This document shows positions 8,617-16,597 of a stretch of DNA of 22,287 nucleotides, piece after piece (position 1 is the stretch's first letter; each line of letters begins with the position of its first letter). This stretch comes from Candidatus Cloacimonadota bacterium. Its GTDB lineage: Bacteria; Cloacimonadota; Cloacimonadia; Cloacimonadales; TCS61. Both the position numbers and the translations under genes were made by a program. The stretch lies in assembly GCA_030445745.1 (NCBI GenBank), contig JASUTE010000025.1:1-22287 (forward strand), written 5' to 3'. The notes below the pieces were generated by a model, which saw nothing but the letters and a program-made list of their open reading frames with translations, was not told the DNA's origin and searched no databases.

Positions 8617-9513
8617 ATGATGATAAAAAAACCAAAGTGGCTAAAATCGGAGAAACTAGGTACAAAGAAGGCTGGAGAGATTACTCGCCTTTTACGTAAA
8701 TACAATCTGCACACTGTATGCGAAAGTGCCAAATGTCCCAATCGAGGCGAATGTTTCGATCGTGGGACAGCGACTTTTATGATATTGGGTGATGTTTGTA
8801 CGCGTAATTGCACTTTTTGTGCAGTAGGGAAAAATCAACCTCTGTTACCGCCAGCTGCCAAAGAACCAGAAAATATTGCCCTGCTTGCTAAAGAACTGCA
8901 ATTGAAACATGTAGTCCTGACCACAGTTACGCGAGATGATCTGCCTGATGGTGGAGCAGCACATTTTGCCAGTACAGTAAAAAAAATTAGAGAATTTTGT
9001 GGCTCTGAAATTAGTATCGAGGTGCTTATATCCGATCTGCAAGGTGATTGGGATGATTTACAAACGATTCTGAATAGTAAACCAGATATTTTAAATCACA
9101 ATGTGGAAACTATTGCGCGATTATATCCCGAGGTAAGACCAATGGCAGATTTTAACAGATCGCTAAATCTATTACAAAAAGCCAAAGAGCTTTCACCAAA
9201 TATTCTTACTAAAAGTGGTTTTATGGTAGGGTTAGGCGAAACAGATAGAGAAGTTATTCAACTTTTACAAACTCTGCGGAAAGCAGATGTAGATATTGTA
9301 ACGATAGGACAATATATGCAGCCATCTCGGCAGCATTTTACTGTTCAGAGATATGTAGATCCCAAAACATTTGTATACTATCGAAAAGAGGGAGAGGCTT
9401 TGGGCTTTAAATTGATTGAATCGGCACCCTTGGTGCGCAGTTCCTACAAGGCCGAAAGAGCCAGAAAATTTATTAATAGGTTATCGAAAGAGAAGTTAGA
9501 AAAAGTAAATTAA
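8617..9513 (+). CDS. lipA: Lipoyl synthase LipA
   Basis: The protein has 298 aa. This radical-SAM enzyme inserts two sulfurs into octanoyl groups on carrier proteins to make lipoate. The auxiliary 4Fe-4S cluster ligands are Cys35, Cys40 and Cys46 (in CESAKCPNRGEC). The radical-SAM ligands are Cys61, Cys65 and Cys68 (in CTRNCTFC). The C-terminal RSSYKAE carries the conserved serine that ligates the auxiliary cluster. All family hallmarks are intact. An ATGATG start allows 8617 or 8620, with AGGA just upstream. It is placed directly after lpd. The octanoyltransferase LipB is not in the window. Confidence 0.97.
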   Translation: MMIKKPKWLKSEKLGTKKAGEITRLLRKYNLHTVCESAKCPNRGECFDRGTATFMILGDVCTRNCTFCAVGKNQPLLPPAAKEPENIALLAKELQLKHVVLTTVTRDDLPDGGAAHFASTVKKIREFCGSEISIEVLISDLQGDWDDLQTILNSKPDILNHNVETIARLYPEVRPMADFNRSLNLLQKAKELSPNILTKSGFMVGLGETDREVIQLLQTLRKADVDIVTIGQYMQPSRQHFTVQRYVDPKTFVYYRKEGEALGFKLIESAPLVRSSYKAERARKFINRLSKEKLEKVN

Positions 9514-9526
9514 CAAAGGAGTAATT

Positions 9527-10051
9527 ATGCAAATTACAATTACTGCCAGGCATTTTAATCTGACAAATGCCATCCGAGAACATATTGAGGAAGAAGCTGA
9601 AAAGCTGGAGAGGTATTTTGATCATATTATCGATGCCCAATTCGTCATGGATGTTCAGAACGAGCGCAATACGGTAGAGCTTATAGTACATATTCCCGGA
9701 AATAACCTTACAAGTGAAGCTACCGAAACCGATATGTACCGCGCTATTGACAATGTCGTCGAAAAGATGGAACAACAGATCAAAAAATTAAAAGGTAAGT
9801 GGGAAGATCATCATCGCAGAAACAAGAAACAAGAGAATCAATTTGTTTATGCGAACCTAATTCAAAAGAAAACTCCCCAAAATACTGTGAAAATTAAAAG
9901 AATGATTGCGGAACCAATGTTAGTTTCCGATGCTATAGATGAATTTGAAAAACAAAAACAGCCCTATTTGATCTTCAAAAATATTGAAACCGATAGGATC
10001 AACGTTCTTATAAAAAAAGATGAAGAACACTATAAGTTGATTCAACCATAA
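9527..10051 (+). CDS. hpf: Ribosome hibernation promoting factor, long form (HPF/RaiA family)
   Basis: The protein has 174 aa. The N-terminal domain (about 1-100), beginning MQITITARHFNLTNAIREHI, is the S30AE fold that binds the 30S A/P sites. The C-terminal domain (about 128-174, containing EPMLVSDAIDEFEKQKQPYL and then INVLIKKDEEHYKLIQP) is the dimerisation domain of long HPF. The long form makes 100S ribosome dimers by itself, without RMF. The start has a textbook AAAGGAG site. hpf between rpoN and PTS-related genes is a known association in many bacteria. A strong hairpin lies after its stop. Confidence 0.93.
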   Translation: MQITITARHFNLTNAIREHIEEEAEKLERYFDHIIDAQFVMDVQNERNTVELIVHIPGNNLTSEATETDMYRAIDNVVEKMEQQIKKLKGKWEDHHRRNKKQENQFVYANLIQKKTPQNTVKIKRMIAEPMLVSDAIDEFEKQKQPYLIFKNIETDRINVLIKKDEEHYKLIQP

Positions 10052-10058
10052 TCTACAA

Positions 10059-10088
10059 AGCTGCCGTCTCTTTTCAGGGGCGGTAGCT
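10059..10088 (+). other. Strong hairpin between hpf and hprK without a U-tract
   Basis: AGCTGCCGTCTC (10059-10070) pairs with GGGGCGGTAGCT (10077-10088) around a TTTTCA loop. The stem is 12 bp, with three G-U pairs and no mismatches. No T-run follows, so it is not a standard intrinsic terminator. It sits 18 bp before the hprK ATG. Plausible roles are RNA processing, 3' protection of the hpf message or partial attenuation. Confidence 0.6.
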
Positions 10089-10106
10089 GCTAATAAAGGA
10101 TTTTCT

Positions 10107-11072
10107 ATGAAAACAATGCAGTTAAAAACTTTATTCCATGAAATGAAAGATGAATTTTCACTTAATCTACTTACTAAGCAGTCGACTTTGGAAAAAAACA
10201 TCAGTAATCCCTACATCAATCGGCCTGGATTGGCATTGGCAGGGTATTTTGAGCGCTTTTCCTACGACAGAGTACAAATCTTGGGTGAAACCGAAATCAG
10301 CTATCTGCAATCTTTAAAACCAGAAAAATTATACGATCGAATAAAAGAGGTTTTAACCTACGATATACCAGCAGTTTTCATTACCAAAGGTCTTTCAGTT
10401 CCCGACCAGGTGGTTTTTCTTGCTAATGAAATGAAAATTCCTATTATCACCACCCGCATCACTACCAATAAATTCTATTATCTTCTAGGAAAATATCTCG
10501 ATGAGATATTTGCTCCTACCAAAACTATTCATGGTACTTTAGTAGAACTTTTTGGTGTAGGAATTTTGTTGACGGGTAAAAGTGGTATAGGAAAAAGCGA
10601 ATGTGCCTTAGATTTGGTAGAGCGTGGCCGCCGACTAATTGCCGATGATGCTGTGAAAATAGTGTTGCGTGATGATGTGCTAATGGGAACATCTACGAAC
10701 GACTACGGTCATTTTATGGAAGTGCGAGGTGTAGGGCTTATCGATGTGGAAAGAATGTTTGGTATCCATGCAGTACGAGTGCAAAAACGAATAGATGTGC
10801 AAGTGGAGCTAATGCCTTGGCGTGATAACTTAGATTACGAGCGCATTGGGCTTACCGATAATATTGTAGATATTTTGGGTAAGAAAATTCCTATAATATA
10901 TCTGCCTGTTTCTCCTGGGAAAAATATTTCTGTGGTTATCGAAGTAATTGCTATGAACTACATCTTGAAGACCTATGGTTATGAAGCTGCCAAAGAATAC
11001 ACAGCTCGTTTGCAACAAGATCTGAAAAACAAGGCAAAAATGAGAAAATTGAGAATGGATGATAAAGAATAG
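10107..11072 (+). CDS. hprK: HPr kinase/phosphorylase
   Basis: The protein has 321 aa. This bifunctional enzyme phosphorylates HPr on Ser46 with ATP or PPi, and removes that phosphate by phosphorolysis. The N-terminal domain (about 1-130) has the usual HprK_N pattern. The catalytic domain has a His142-Gly pair in TIHGTLVELFGVG and the P-loop GKSGIGKS (157-164). The acidic catalytic stretch ECALDLVERGRRLIADDAV follows. The signature region is near EVRGVGLIDVERMFG, with a C-terminal stretch VSPGKNISVVIEVIA. The length is typical (about 310). An AAGGA ribosome site precedes the ATG. Its substrate HPr is encoded two bases downstream, which strongly supports the call. In Gram-negative bacteria HprK commonly coexists with rpoN/hpf and incomplete regulatory PTS sets. 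Confidence 0.96.
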   Translation: MKTMQLKTLFHEMKDEFSLNLLTKQSTLEKNISNPYINRPGLALAGYFERFSYDRVQILGETEISYLQSLKPEKLYDRIKEVLTYDIPAVFITKGLSVPDQVVFLANEMKIPIITTRITTNKFYYLLGKYLDEIFAPTKTIHGTLVELFGVGILLTGKSGIGKSECALDLVERGRRLIADDAVKIVLRDDVLMGTSTNDYGHFMEVRGVGLIDVERMFGIHAVRVQKRIDVQVELMPWRDNLDYERIGLTDNIVDILGKKIPIIYLPVSPGKNISVVIEVIAMNYILKTYGYEAAKEYTARLQQDLKNKAKMRKLRMDDKE

Positions 11073-11074
11073 TA

Positions 11075-11341
11075 ATGATAAAAACAAAGGTGACGATAAA
11101 AAATAAGTTAGGAATGCACGCTCGGCCAGCTACTATGTTGGTAAAAGCTGCTTCCAAATATCGTAGTGATTTTAAAATTATAAAAGGTGATATGGAGATA
11201 AACGGAAAGAGCATTATGGGAGTGATGACATTGGCAGCTGAACAAGGTTCGGAATTAGAGTTGGTAGCTGATGGTGTAGATGAAGAACATCTTATAAAAG
11301 AAATAACCACAATGTTCGAGAATAAATTTGATGAGGAATAG
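11075..11341 (+). CDS. ptsH: HPr, phosphocarrier protein of the PTS
   Basis: The protein has 88 aa, the normal HPr size. Active-site His15 lies in KLGMHARPAT, where enzyme I phosphorylates it. The regulatory Ser46 lies in NGKSIMGVMTLA, the site used by HPr kinase. Both phosphorylation sites are therefore intact. It sits two bases after hprK and eight before ptsI, so the phosphorelay and its regulator are co-transcribed. No sugar-specific enzyme II is nearby. The protein may serve regulation more than sugar uptake, or may work with enzyme II genes elsewhere. Confidence 0.97.
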   Translation: MIKTKVTIKNKLGMHARPATMLVKAASKYRSDFKIIKGDMEINGKSIMGVMTLAAEQGSELELVADGVDEEHLIKEITTMFENKFDEE

Positions 11342-11349
11342 GCTCTATT

Positions 11350-13038
11350 ATGAAAGAATGTAAAGGCATTCCAGTTTCGGAAGGAATAGGTATAGGAAAA
11401 GCGAAGTTCGTTACCAAACCAAAATTTGAAATAAAAAAGAAAAATATTAGTGAGGAAGAAGTAGATTCTGAACTGGAGCGTTTCAATACCAATCTGGAAA
11501 ATGTGTTACAGGAAATGGATTATCTTATTCAGAATTTTTCTCATTCCAAAGACAATCAAGATATATTGCACACTCATAAGATGATTTTGACAGATCCCGA
11601 ATTTATCGCTAAGATTGAAAAGATGATAAGTCAGGAATTAATGAGTTTGGAGCAGGCAATAAAGAAACATTTCACAGATATCATTGCTATTTTCAATAAT
11701 ATGGAAAATCAATATTATGCCGATCGCTCCAGCGATTATGAAGATGTGGCTCAAAGATTTTTGAAACATTCTATGAATTTGAAGGGCCTTGATTTTTCCA
11801 AGATAGATAAAAATTCGATAATTTTTGTAGATAAAATATCACCTTCGGAAGTTACCAGAGCTTATGAATGTGAAGCACAAGGAATTGTATTGCGCGAGGG
11901 AAGTAAAAATTCTCATAGTGCTATTATAGCGCGTTCTATGGGCTTACCTATGGTAGTATGTCTGGGACATCATGATAATATTTCCGAAAACGAGATGGTG
12001 ATACTGGATGGCAGAAAAGGAAAAATTTTTGCTAATCCAGATGAAAAAACACTGCAAAAATATAGTAAGCTGCAAGAAGAGGAAACAACCAGGCAAAAAC
12101 AATTGCAAAAGTTAAAAGATAAAGAAGCTATTACCAAAGATGGGCAAAAAGTTGGATTGATGAGCAATATAGAAATTCCAGAAGAGATAGTACAGGTAAT
12201 ACAGAGTAATAGCGCTGGCATTGGTTTATTTAGAACAGAATTTTTGTTTATCGACCGCAAAAATTTACCTACAGAAGATGAGCAATATAAAATTTATAAA
12301 AAAATTGCTGAGAAAATTAGTCCACATCCATTAATTATTCGTACTATAGATGTGGGTGGTGATAAGCTTTCCAGCATTTTGAATATTGAACATGAATTGA
12401 ATCCCAATTTGGGTTGCCGGGGAATTCGGCTCTCTTTCGAGAATATTCCCATCTTTAAAACTCAGCTAAAAGCTATTTTGCGGGCAAATACCACGGGAAA
12501 TATCAAGATAATGTTCCCAATGGTATCTTGCGTACAAGAAGTTATAAATGCGAAAAAAATAATAGAAGAATGTAAACAAGAGTTGGAAGAGGTTAACAAT
12601 ATTGAAATAGGAGCCATGGTCGAAATTCCTTCGGCGGCTTTGAATGCCGATATTATAGCTAAGGAATGCGATTTCCTGAGTATTGGAACTAATGATCTTA
12701 TCCAATACACCTTAGCTGTAGATCGCGATAACCAGACCGTGGCTAAATATTACAAACCAACTCATCCCTCAGTGCTTCAACTTATAAAACTAACAGCGGA
12801 AAAAGCACATAAACATCAGGTGAAAGTGGCTGTATGTGGCGAGATGGCTTCCCAGGAAGAATATGTAGGCCTGCTTTTGGGCTTGGGTGTGGATGAACTA
12901 AGTGTTAGTCCAGCAAAAGTGCTAAGTATAAAAGAAAAGATCAGGAATGCTGATATCAAAGAGCAACAAAAACGAGCAGAAAAAATTCTGCAAATGAGCA
13001 CCGCTGAAGAGGTGATGGATTTTTTAGAAAAGGAGTAA
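11350..13038 (+). CDS. ptsI: PTS enzyme I (phosphoenolpyruvate-protein phosphotransferase)
   Basis: The protein has 562 aa. It transfers phosphate from PEP to its own histidine and then to His15 of HPr. The N-terminal HPr-binding and phosphohistidine domains carry His189 in GSKNSHSAIIARSMGLP. The PEP-utilising TIM-barrel follows, with GIGLFRTEFLF, then IIRTIDVGGDK and GCRGIRLSF. The metal/substrate stretch FLSIGTNDLIQYTLAVDR comes next, and the catalytic Cys is in AVCGEMAS. All key residues of the family are present. The ribosome site (ATAGGC) is weak, and coupling from ptsH 8 bp upstream is likely. The canonical length is about 570. Confidence 0.97.
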   Translation: MKECKGIPVSEGIGIGKAKFVTKPKFEIKKKNISEEEVDSELERFNTNLENVLQEMDYLIQNFSHSKDNQDILHTHKMILTDPEFIAKIEKMISQELMSLEQAIKKHFTDIIAIFNNMENQYYADRSSDYEDVAQRFLKHSMNLKGLDFSKIDKNSIIFVDKISPSEVTRAYECEAQGIVLREGSKNSHSAIIARSMGLPMVVCLGHHDNISENEMVILDGRKGKIFANPDEKTLQKYSKLQEEETTRQKQLQKLKDKEAITKDGQKVGLMSNIEIPEEIVQVIQSNSAGIGLFRTEFLFIDRKNLPTEDEQYKIYKKIAEKISPHPLIIRTIDVGGDKLSSILNIEHELNPNLGCRGIRLSFENIPIFKTQLKAILRANTTGNIKIMFPMVSCVQEVINAKKIIEECKQELEEVNNIEIGAMVEIPSAALNADIIAKECDFLSIGTNDLIQYTLAVDRDNQTVAKYYKPTHPSVLQLIKLTAEKAHKHQVKVAVCGEMASQEEYVGLLLGLGVDELSVSPAKVLSIKEKIRNADIKEQQKRAEKILQMSTAEEVMDFLEKE

Positions 13039-13040
13039 CA

Positions 13041-14093
13041 ATGAATTTGTTAGATGACCAGAAAAGGATAAATGAAATTGATAAGCAGGGAATGTATGAT
13101 AAAATTATACATATGCCAGAGCAGGTGATAGCTGCTTACAACAACTTTAATCCGCACTATCCTCAGAATTATTCTGAGCTCGATTTTTCCCAAATAGAAA
13201 GAATCGTTATTTGTGGAATGGGCGGTTCAGCAATTTCGGGTAACATTGCCCAGGCAGCTTTTGGCGATCTTATTCCAATTAGTGTGGTGAAAGATTATAC
13301 TATTCCCTATATAAATCAAAAAACTCTGGTAATTTGCATAAGTTACTCGGGCAATACTGAAGAAACACTCTCTTGCCTGCAGCAGGCTATTTCGCAAACT
13401 CCTTTTGTGGCTGCCATAACTTCTGGCGGTCAAGTGAAAGAACTGGTTGATAAAAAATATGTTTGGATGGAGCTGGAAGATGGGTTTCCTCCCCGCGCTG
13501 CCGTAGCTTTCTTGTTCTTTTCACTTGTAAAATTATTGGAAAAAATGGAGCTTATCCCTCTGCAAAAGAAAATTGTAGATGATGTAGTAGCAAATTTAAT
13601 AAAAAAAGCGGGCTCAATTGCCATAAATGTAGAAGCAAAGAAAAATTTAGCTAAAACAGCTGCGGAAGAGATAAATAATAAAATTCCGGTTATTTATTCT
13701 TTAAACCCACGTTTAGCGCCTTTAGCCTATCGTTGGAAATGTCAATTCAATGAAAATGCCAAATATCCCGCTTTCTGGAACACTTTTCCCGAAATGAATC
13801 ACAACGAAATAGAGGGGTGGGAAGCAAAAAAGCTGCCAGCTGAACTGATGCCGATATTTTTATCTGGATTTAAATGTAAGAACTACTACAGTAAACGCTT
13901 GCAAGCTTTTAAAAAGCTACTGGAGCAGCAAGACAGAGATTTCCTAGAATTTTATGTGGAGGGTGAAACAGTTATCGAACAGGTTTTTTCCCTCATCTAT
14001 CTGGGCGATATGATTAGTTATTACCTGGCAATTCTGCAAAATGTTGATCCCACTTCCATCGATTACATCGATTATCTTAAGGAAAATATATAG
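13041..14093 (+). CDS. Bifunctional phosphoglucose/phosphomannose isomerase
   Basis: The protein has 350 aa. It is a SIS-domain sugar isomerase of the short bifunctional PGI/PMI family, which interconverts glucose-6-P or mannose-6-P with fructose-6-P. It differs from the long classical Pgi of about 550 aa. It shows the first SIS motif GMGGSAISG (59-67), the phosphate-binding SYSGNTEET (101-109), and the catalytic stretch MNHNEIEGWE near 251-260. The strong AAAAGGAG site overlaps the ptsI 3' end and only 2 bp separate the genes, so it ends the nine-gene array. It would feed mannose-6-P or fructose-6-P to central metabolism or nucleotide-sugar synthesis. Confidence 0.9.
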   Translation: MNLLDDQKRINEIDKQGMYDKIIHMPEQVIAAYNNFNPHYPQNYSELDFSQIERIVICGMGGSAISGNIAQAAFGDLIPISVVKDYTIPYINQKTLVICISYSGNTEETLSCLQQAISQTPFVAAITSGGQVKELVDKKYVWMELEDGFPPRAAVAFLFFSLVKLLEKMELIPLQKKIVDDVVANLIKKAGSIAINVEAKKNLAKTAAEEINNKIPVIYSLNPRLAPLAYRWKCQFNENAKYPAFWNTFPEMNHNEIEGWEAKKLPAELMPIFLSGFKCKNYYSKRLQAFKKLLEQQDRDFLEFYVEGETVIEQVFSLIYLGDMISYYLAILQNVDPTSIDYIDYLKENI

Positions 14094-14239
14094 GTTAGTA
14101 GCACTTATAACTTTTAAAAAAACATAAATTACTTTATCGATATATTTCACAATTATAATTTTTTTTCAATTGCATAATTTTCTTGCTTGACACAGCATAA
14201 ATCATTTTATTTATTAGGAAAAGAATGAGAGAGGAATAA

Positions 14240-14332
14240 ATGGAGCGGGGGAAAGGAGTATATTTGCAGATGAAAACTTCTGACATTCGAGAGCTAAGGG
14301 TTTTTTTAATAAACAAGTCATTTCTTTACTAA
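14240..14332 (+). pseudogene. Possible remnant of a T9SS sorting tail
   Basis: A 30-codon frame (ATG 14240, TAA 14330-14332) contains KGVYLQMKTSDIRELR and then VFLINK. Its spacing and character recall the T9SS tail Gly-Val-Tyr-Phe-Tyr-Gln-Leu-Lys-Thr, then Arg-Lys-Met-x-Leu-Ile-Lys. It reads as if two residues were lost after GVY and the rest had drifted. A GAGAGGA site precedes the ATG, so a genuine small ORF is also possible. A chance match is the third option for so short a stretch. Confidence 0.3.
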
Positions 14333-14369
14333 GTATGTAAAATCCCAAAAAATATGATGAACTAACTAA

Positions 14370-14375
14370 TATAAT
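14370..14375 (+). promoter_or_regulatory. Candidate -10 box of the Cmr operon promoter
   Basis: A perfect TATAAT lies 38 bp before the cmr1 start codon. A start near 14382 would leave a leader of about 30 nt holding the GAGGAGG site. No recognisable -35 hexamer is found 16-18 nt upstream, only an A-run. The promoter is therefore either weak or activator-dependent, or else the more distant TTGACA at 14187 is used. Confidence 0.35.
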
Positions 14376-14400
14376 TTTAACAGATTTTTAAAAATTTTTA

Positions 14401-14407
14401 GAGGAGG
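14401..14407 (+). promoter_or_regulatory. Ribosome binding site that fixes the TTG start of cmr1
   Basis: GAGGAGG, an almost full anti-16S match, lies 5 nt before TTG at 14413. No ATG occurs near. The RAMP fold begins right after (VTFETITPLF), so the TTG start is well supported. Confidence 0.8.
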
Positions 14408-14412
14408 GAAAA

Positions 14413-15561
14413 TTGAAAAAACTACCAGTTACGTTTGAAACAATTACACCCTTGTTTACTGGGGACTGTAACCAAGAAATGACAGAGATAAAACCAACCT
14501 CAATTATGGGATCGCTTCGCCTTTGGTTTGAAGTAATCTGCCATTTTTCAGGCAAATTCAATAACGAAGCATACTCAAAAAATGAGTTAAATGCCAAAGA
14601 ATTTAAAGGCTTTATAAAAGAGAAGCCTGATACAACCAGTGAAGAAATTCAAAAAGAATTTAAATTATCACCCACAGCTTTCTATTTCGGTTGCACCGGC
14701 TGGAAAAGCCGGATCGGGATTGAGAAAATTCATGCAAGCGAAGAATCTAATTTGGGAAACTTCTTAAGTAATCCAGAGGTTATCTATTTTGATAAATATG
14801 TGACAAATCCAATTTGGAAGGAATGTAGTTTAAAAGACTATAAAAGAAAGGACAAAAGAGAAAAACAGAAATTGTCCTCTTGGTTTCTTCCTAATCAATA
14901 TTTCTGTGGTAAATTTGAAATTACCTTTTCTCTCCCAGATAAATCTCTCAAAGAAAATATCCTTTTTCCGGTTCTAAGCTTTATTCAGGAATATGGTTTT
15001 CTGGGTGGAAAAAATAATTTGGGTTATGGAAGAGTGAAAATACTTAATCCGAGTTTCACTAATAAAGAGATGATTATTCTTAGGAAGAAAATTGATTATA
15101 CAGCATTGATACGGTCAAAGCAACTAAAAGAAAGCGAAATGGTGAACTATAGTTCTGATAAAATGGAAGTGTTATGGTTACAAGAAGTTATTGAGAAAAC
15201 ACATAAACATCAAAAATATTATAAAATAGATAATCCTTTTTGTTCTTTTATAGAAAATTATGAGAAAGAAAACTTTAATCTTAAAGACGAACAACCTAAA
15301 CTTACTTATCAAGATTCTATCAAATGTCTTTTGCTGATAAAGTCTAAAATGAGAAGTAGGATTAAGTTCTCAAAAAAACGTCACTTCTACTTTGGTTCTA
15401 TTAAGAAAGAAAACTATTACGAGTATATCAAATCAAAAAAATATGAAGTAACTGGACCCAACGCCACCAAAATCATCCCTTTAATTAGGGAAAATAAACG
15501 AGGATTTCTCGCTATCCCGGGAATTATTGAAATGGAGGAAACAATCAATGAAAAACAATAA
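14413..15561 (+). CDS. cmr1: Cmr1, RAMP (Cas7-like) subunit of a type III CRISPR effector
   Basis: The protein has 382 aa from a TTG start. The N-terminus shows the Cmr1 pattern: TITPLFTGD (10-18), then the motif with Lys-Pro-Thr-Ser-Ile-x-Gly-Ser-Leu-Arg-x-Trp (27-38). The glycine-rich RAMP loop GFLGGKNNLGYGRV lies at 195-208. In Cmr complexes Cmr1 caps the head end near the crRNA 3' side and target entry. The C-terminal third (about 215-382) is Lys/Glu/Asn-rich and less recognisable. Its 3' end overlaps the next gene by 14 bp. It opens the six-gene effector operon. Confidence 0.85.
   Translation: MKKLPVTFETITPLFTGDCNQEMTEIKPTSIMGSLRLWFEVICHFSGKFNNEAYSKNELNAKEFKGFIKEKPDTTSEEIQKEFKLSPTAFYFGCTGWKSRIGIEKIHASEESNLGNFLSNPEVIYFDKYVTNPIWKECSLKDYKRKDKREKQKLSSWFLPNQYFCGKFEITFSLPDKSLKENILFPVLSFIQEYGFLGGKNNLGYGRVKILNPSFTNKEMIILRKKIDYTALIRSKQLKESEMVNYSSDKMEVLWLQEVIEKTHKHQKYYKIDNPFCSFIENYEKENFNLKDEQPKLTYQDSIKCLLLIKSKMRSRIKFSKKRHFYFGSIKKENYYEYIKSKKYEVTGPNATKIIPLIRENKRGFLAIPGIIEMEETINEKQ
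15534..15538 (+). promoter_or_regulatory. Ribosome binding site that fixes the cmr6 start
   Basis: GGAGG, 9 nt before ATG at 15548 and inside the end of cmr1. An in-frame start at 15527 would precede this site, lacks its own and adds seven non-conserved residues, so 15548 is preferred. Confidence 0.65.
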
Positions 15562-16597
15562 ATATGAATTATCTATGATTAATTTTGAAGATATCAAAAC
15601 TGAGTTTGAGGCAATTGATTATTTTCATTATTGCAAACAGAAGAATTCCGATATACCAGAACAGAGAAAATATCTCATTCCTAATTGTTCAAAAAAATGG
15701 TTCAAAAACAATAATTTATTACGTTTAAGATATAATAAAAAAGCAGAAAGACAGTCTGGTCTTTTTTCAGATAAAAAGAAAATTAAGGATTATCTGAAGA
15801 CTTTGATTCCCTCTAGTTTCGCTGTTAATGGGAAATTTACATTAGCTTCTCCCTATTATTCAGCTGATGATGAAAAATACTCCATTTTTGATAATCCGCT
15901 GCTGAAAGAGAAAGTCTTCAAAGTACCGATGATGAGAGGTAGCAGTTGGAAAGGAGTAATAGCTTCTGCAGCCAGGGCAGTATTAGAACAAGAATTTTCT
16001 GTTGAAAATATTCTCAGTTTCGGCAGGTTATTTGGTTCTGGTTCGGAAGACTTCAGAAAAATTGAAAAAAAGGCTATCACACAGAATTATACATCGGGCT
16101 TTGAAAAAGACCTTCTTTATTATGCTTTAATGAAGTTTGGAAAAGTTACAGTGAAAAAAATGAATACTGAAGAGCAAAAAAAGGAACTTTGGAATAAAAT
16201 TAAAGAGAAAAAACTGCAAACCCAACGTGGTCGCCTTGTTTTTTATCCCAGCTATTTTAACCAAATCGGGCTGGAGATGATAAACCCCCACAAACGCAGA
16301 ACCAAAGCAGGTACTCATCCGATTTATTACGAAGTTGTGCCTGCCGGTGCTGAAGCAACATTCCAACTGCTTTATATTCCTGCTGATAACATTACTAAAT
16401 CTGATGAGGAAAGAAAAAAAGAATACGAGCATGATAAAAAGCTTATAACTACTGCTCTGAAGTTGATATTTCAGGAGCATGAAGATAAAGCTCAAATCAA
16501 AATCGGTGCTAAAACCAAACTGGGATGGGGTCGAATTACACCTATTTCTGATGATGACTTTAATAAGATGATAGTGGAGGTAAAAGATGAGCAATAA
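15548..16597 (+). CDS. cmr6: Cmr6-like RAMP subunit of the type III effector
   Basis: The protein has 349 aa. The assignment to Cmr6 (a Cas7-like RAMP) rests on these features in order: VPMMRGSSWKGVIASAAR (127-144, the RAMP entry loop), GRLVFYPSYF (228-237), and LEMINPHKRR (242-251), which matches the Cmr6 motif Asp-x-Met-Asn-Pro-His. Then come HPIYYEVVPAGAEATFQLLY and the closing glycine-rich loop IGAKTKLGWGRI (319-330). The first 90 residues are an N-terminal part I do not recognise. Known Cmr6 sits at the head of the complex beside Cmr1. Here the two genes are adjacent and overlap, consistent with that pairing. Its 3' end overlaps cas10 by 11 bp. It could be a subtype III-C variant of Cmr6. 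Confidence 0.75.
   Translation: MKNNKYELSMINFEDIKTEFEAIDYFHYCKQKNSDIPEQRKYLIPNCSKKWFKNNNLLRLRYNKKAERQSGLFSDKKKIKDYLKTLIPSSFAVNGKFTLASPYYSADDEKYSIFDNPLLKEKVFKVPMMRGSSWKGVIASAARAVLEQEFSVENILSFGRLFGSGSEDFRKIEKKAITQNYTSGFEKDLLYYALMKFGKVTVKKMNTEEQKKELWNKIKEKKLQTQRGRLVFYPSYFNQIGLEMINPHKRRTKAGTHPIYYEVVPAGAEATFQLLYIPADNITKSDEERKKEYEHDKKLITTALKLIFQEHEDKAQIKIGAKTKLGWGRITPISDDDFNKMIVEVKDEQ

Larger units (their letters stand above)
14094..14412. other. 319 bp intergenic region between the housekeeping operon and the Cmr operon
   Basis: The region is very AT-rich. It holds a TTGACA hexamer (14187-14192), a probable decayed T9SS tail (14240-14332), a TATAAT box (14370-14375) and an AT-palindrome (14384-14395) just before the cmr1 ribosome site. 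I see no CRISPR repeat, no clear intrinsic terminator for the upstream operon and no RNA gene. Confidence 0.6.

Noticed and set aside
10059-10088. Intrinsic terminator after hpf
   Set aside because: The stem is strong but lacks a following T-run, so it is listed only as a hairpin.
15527-15547. Earlier ATG for the cmr6-like gene
   Set aside because: It lies before the GGAGG site and adds seven residues of no evident conservation; ATG at 15548 is correctly spaced.
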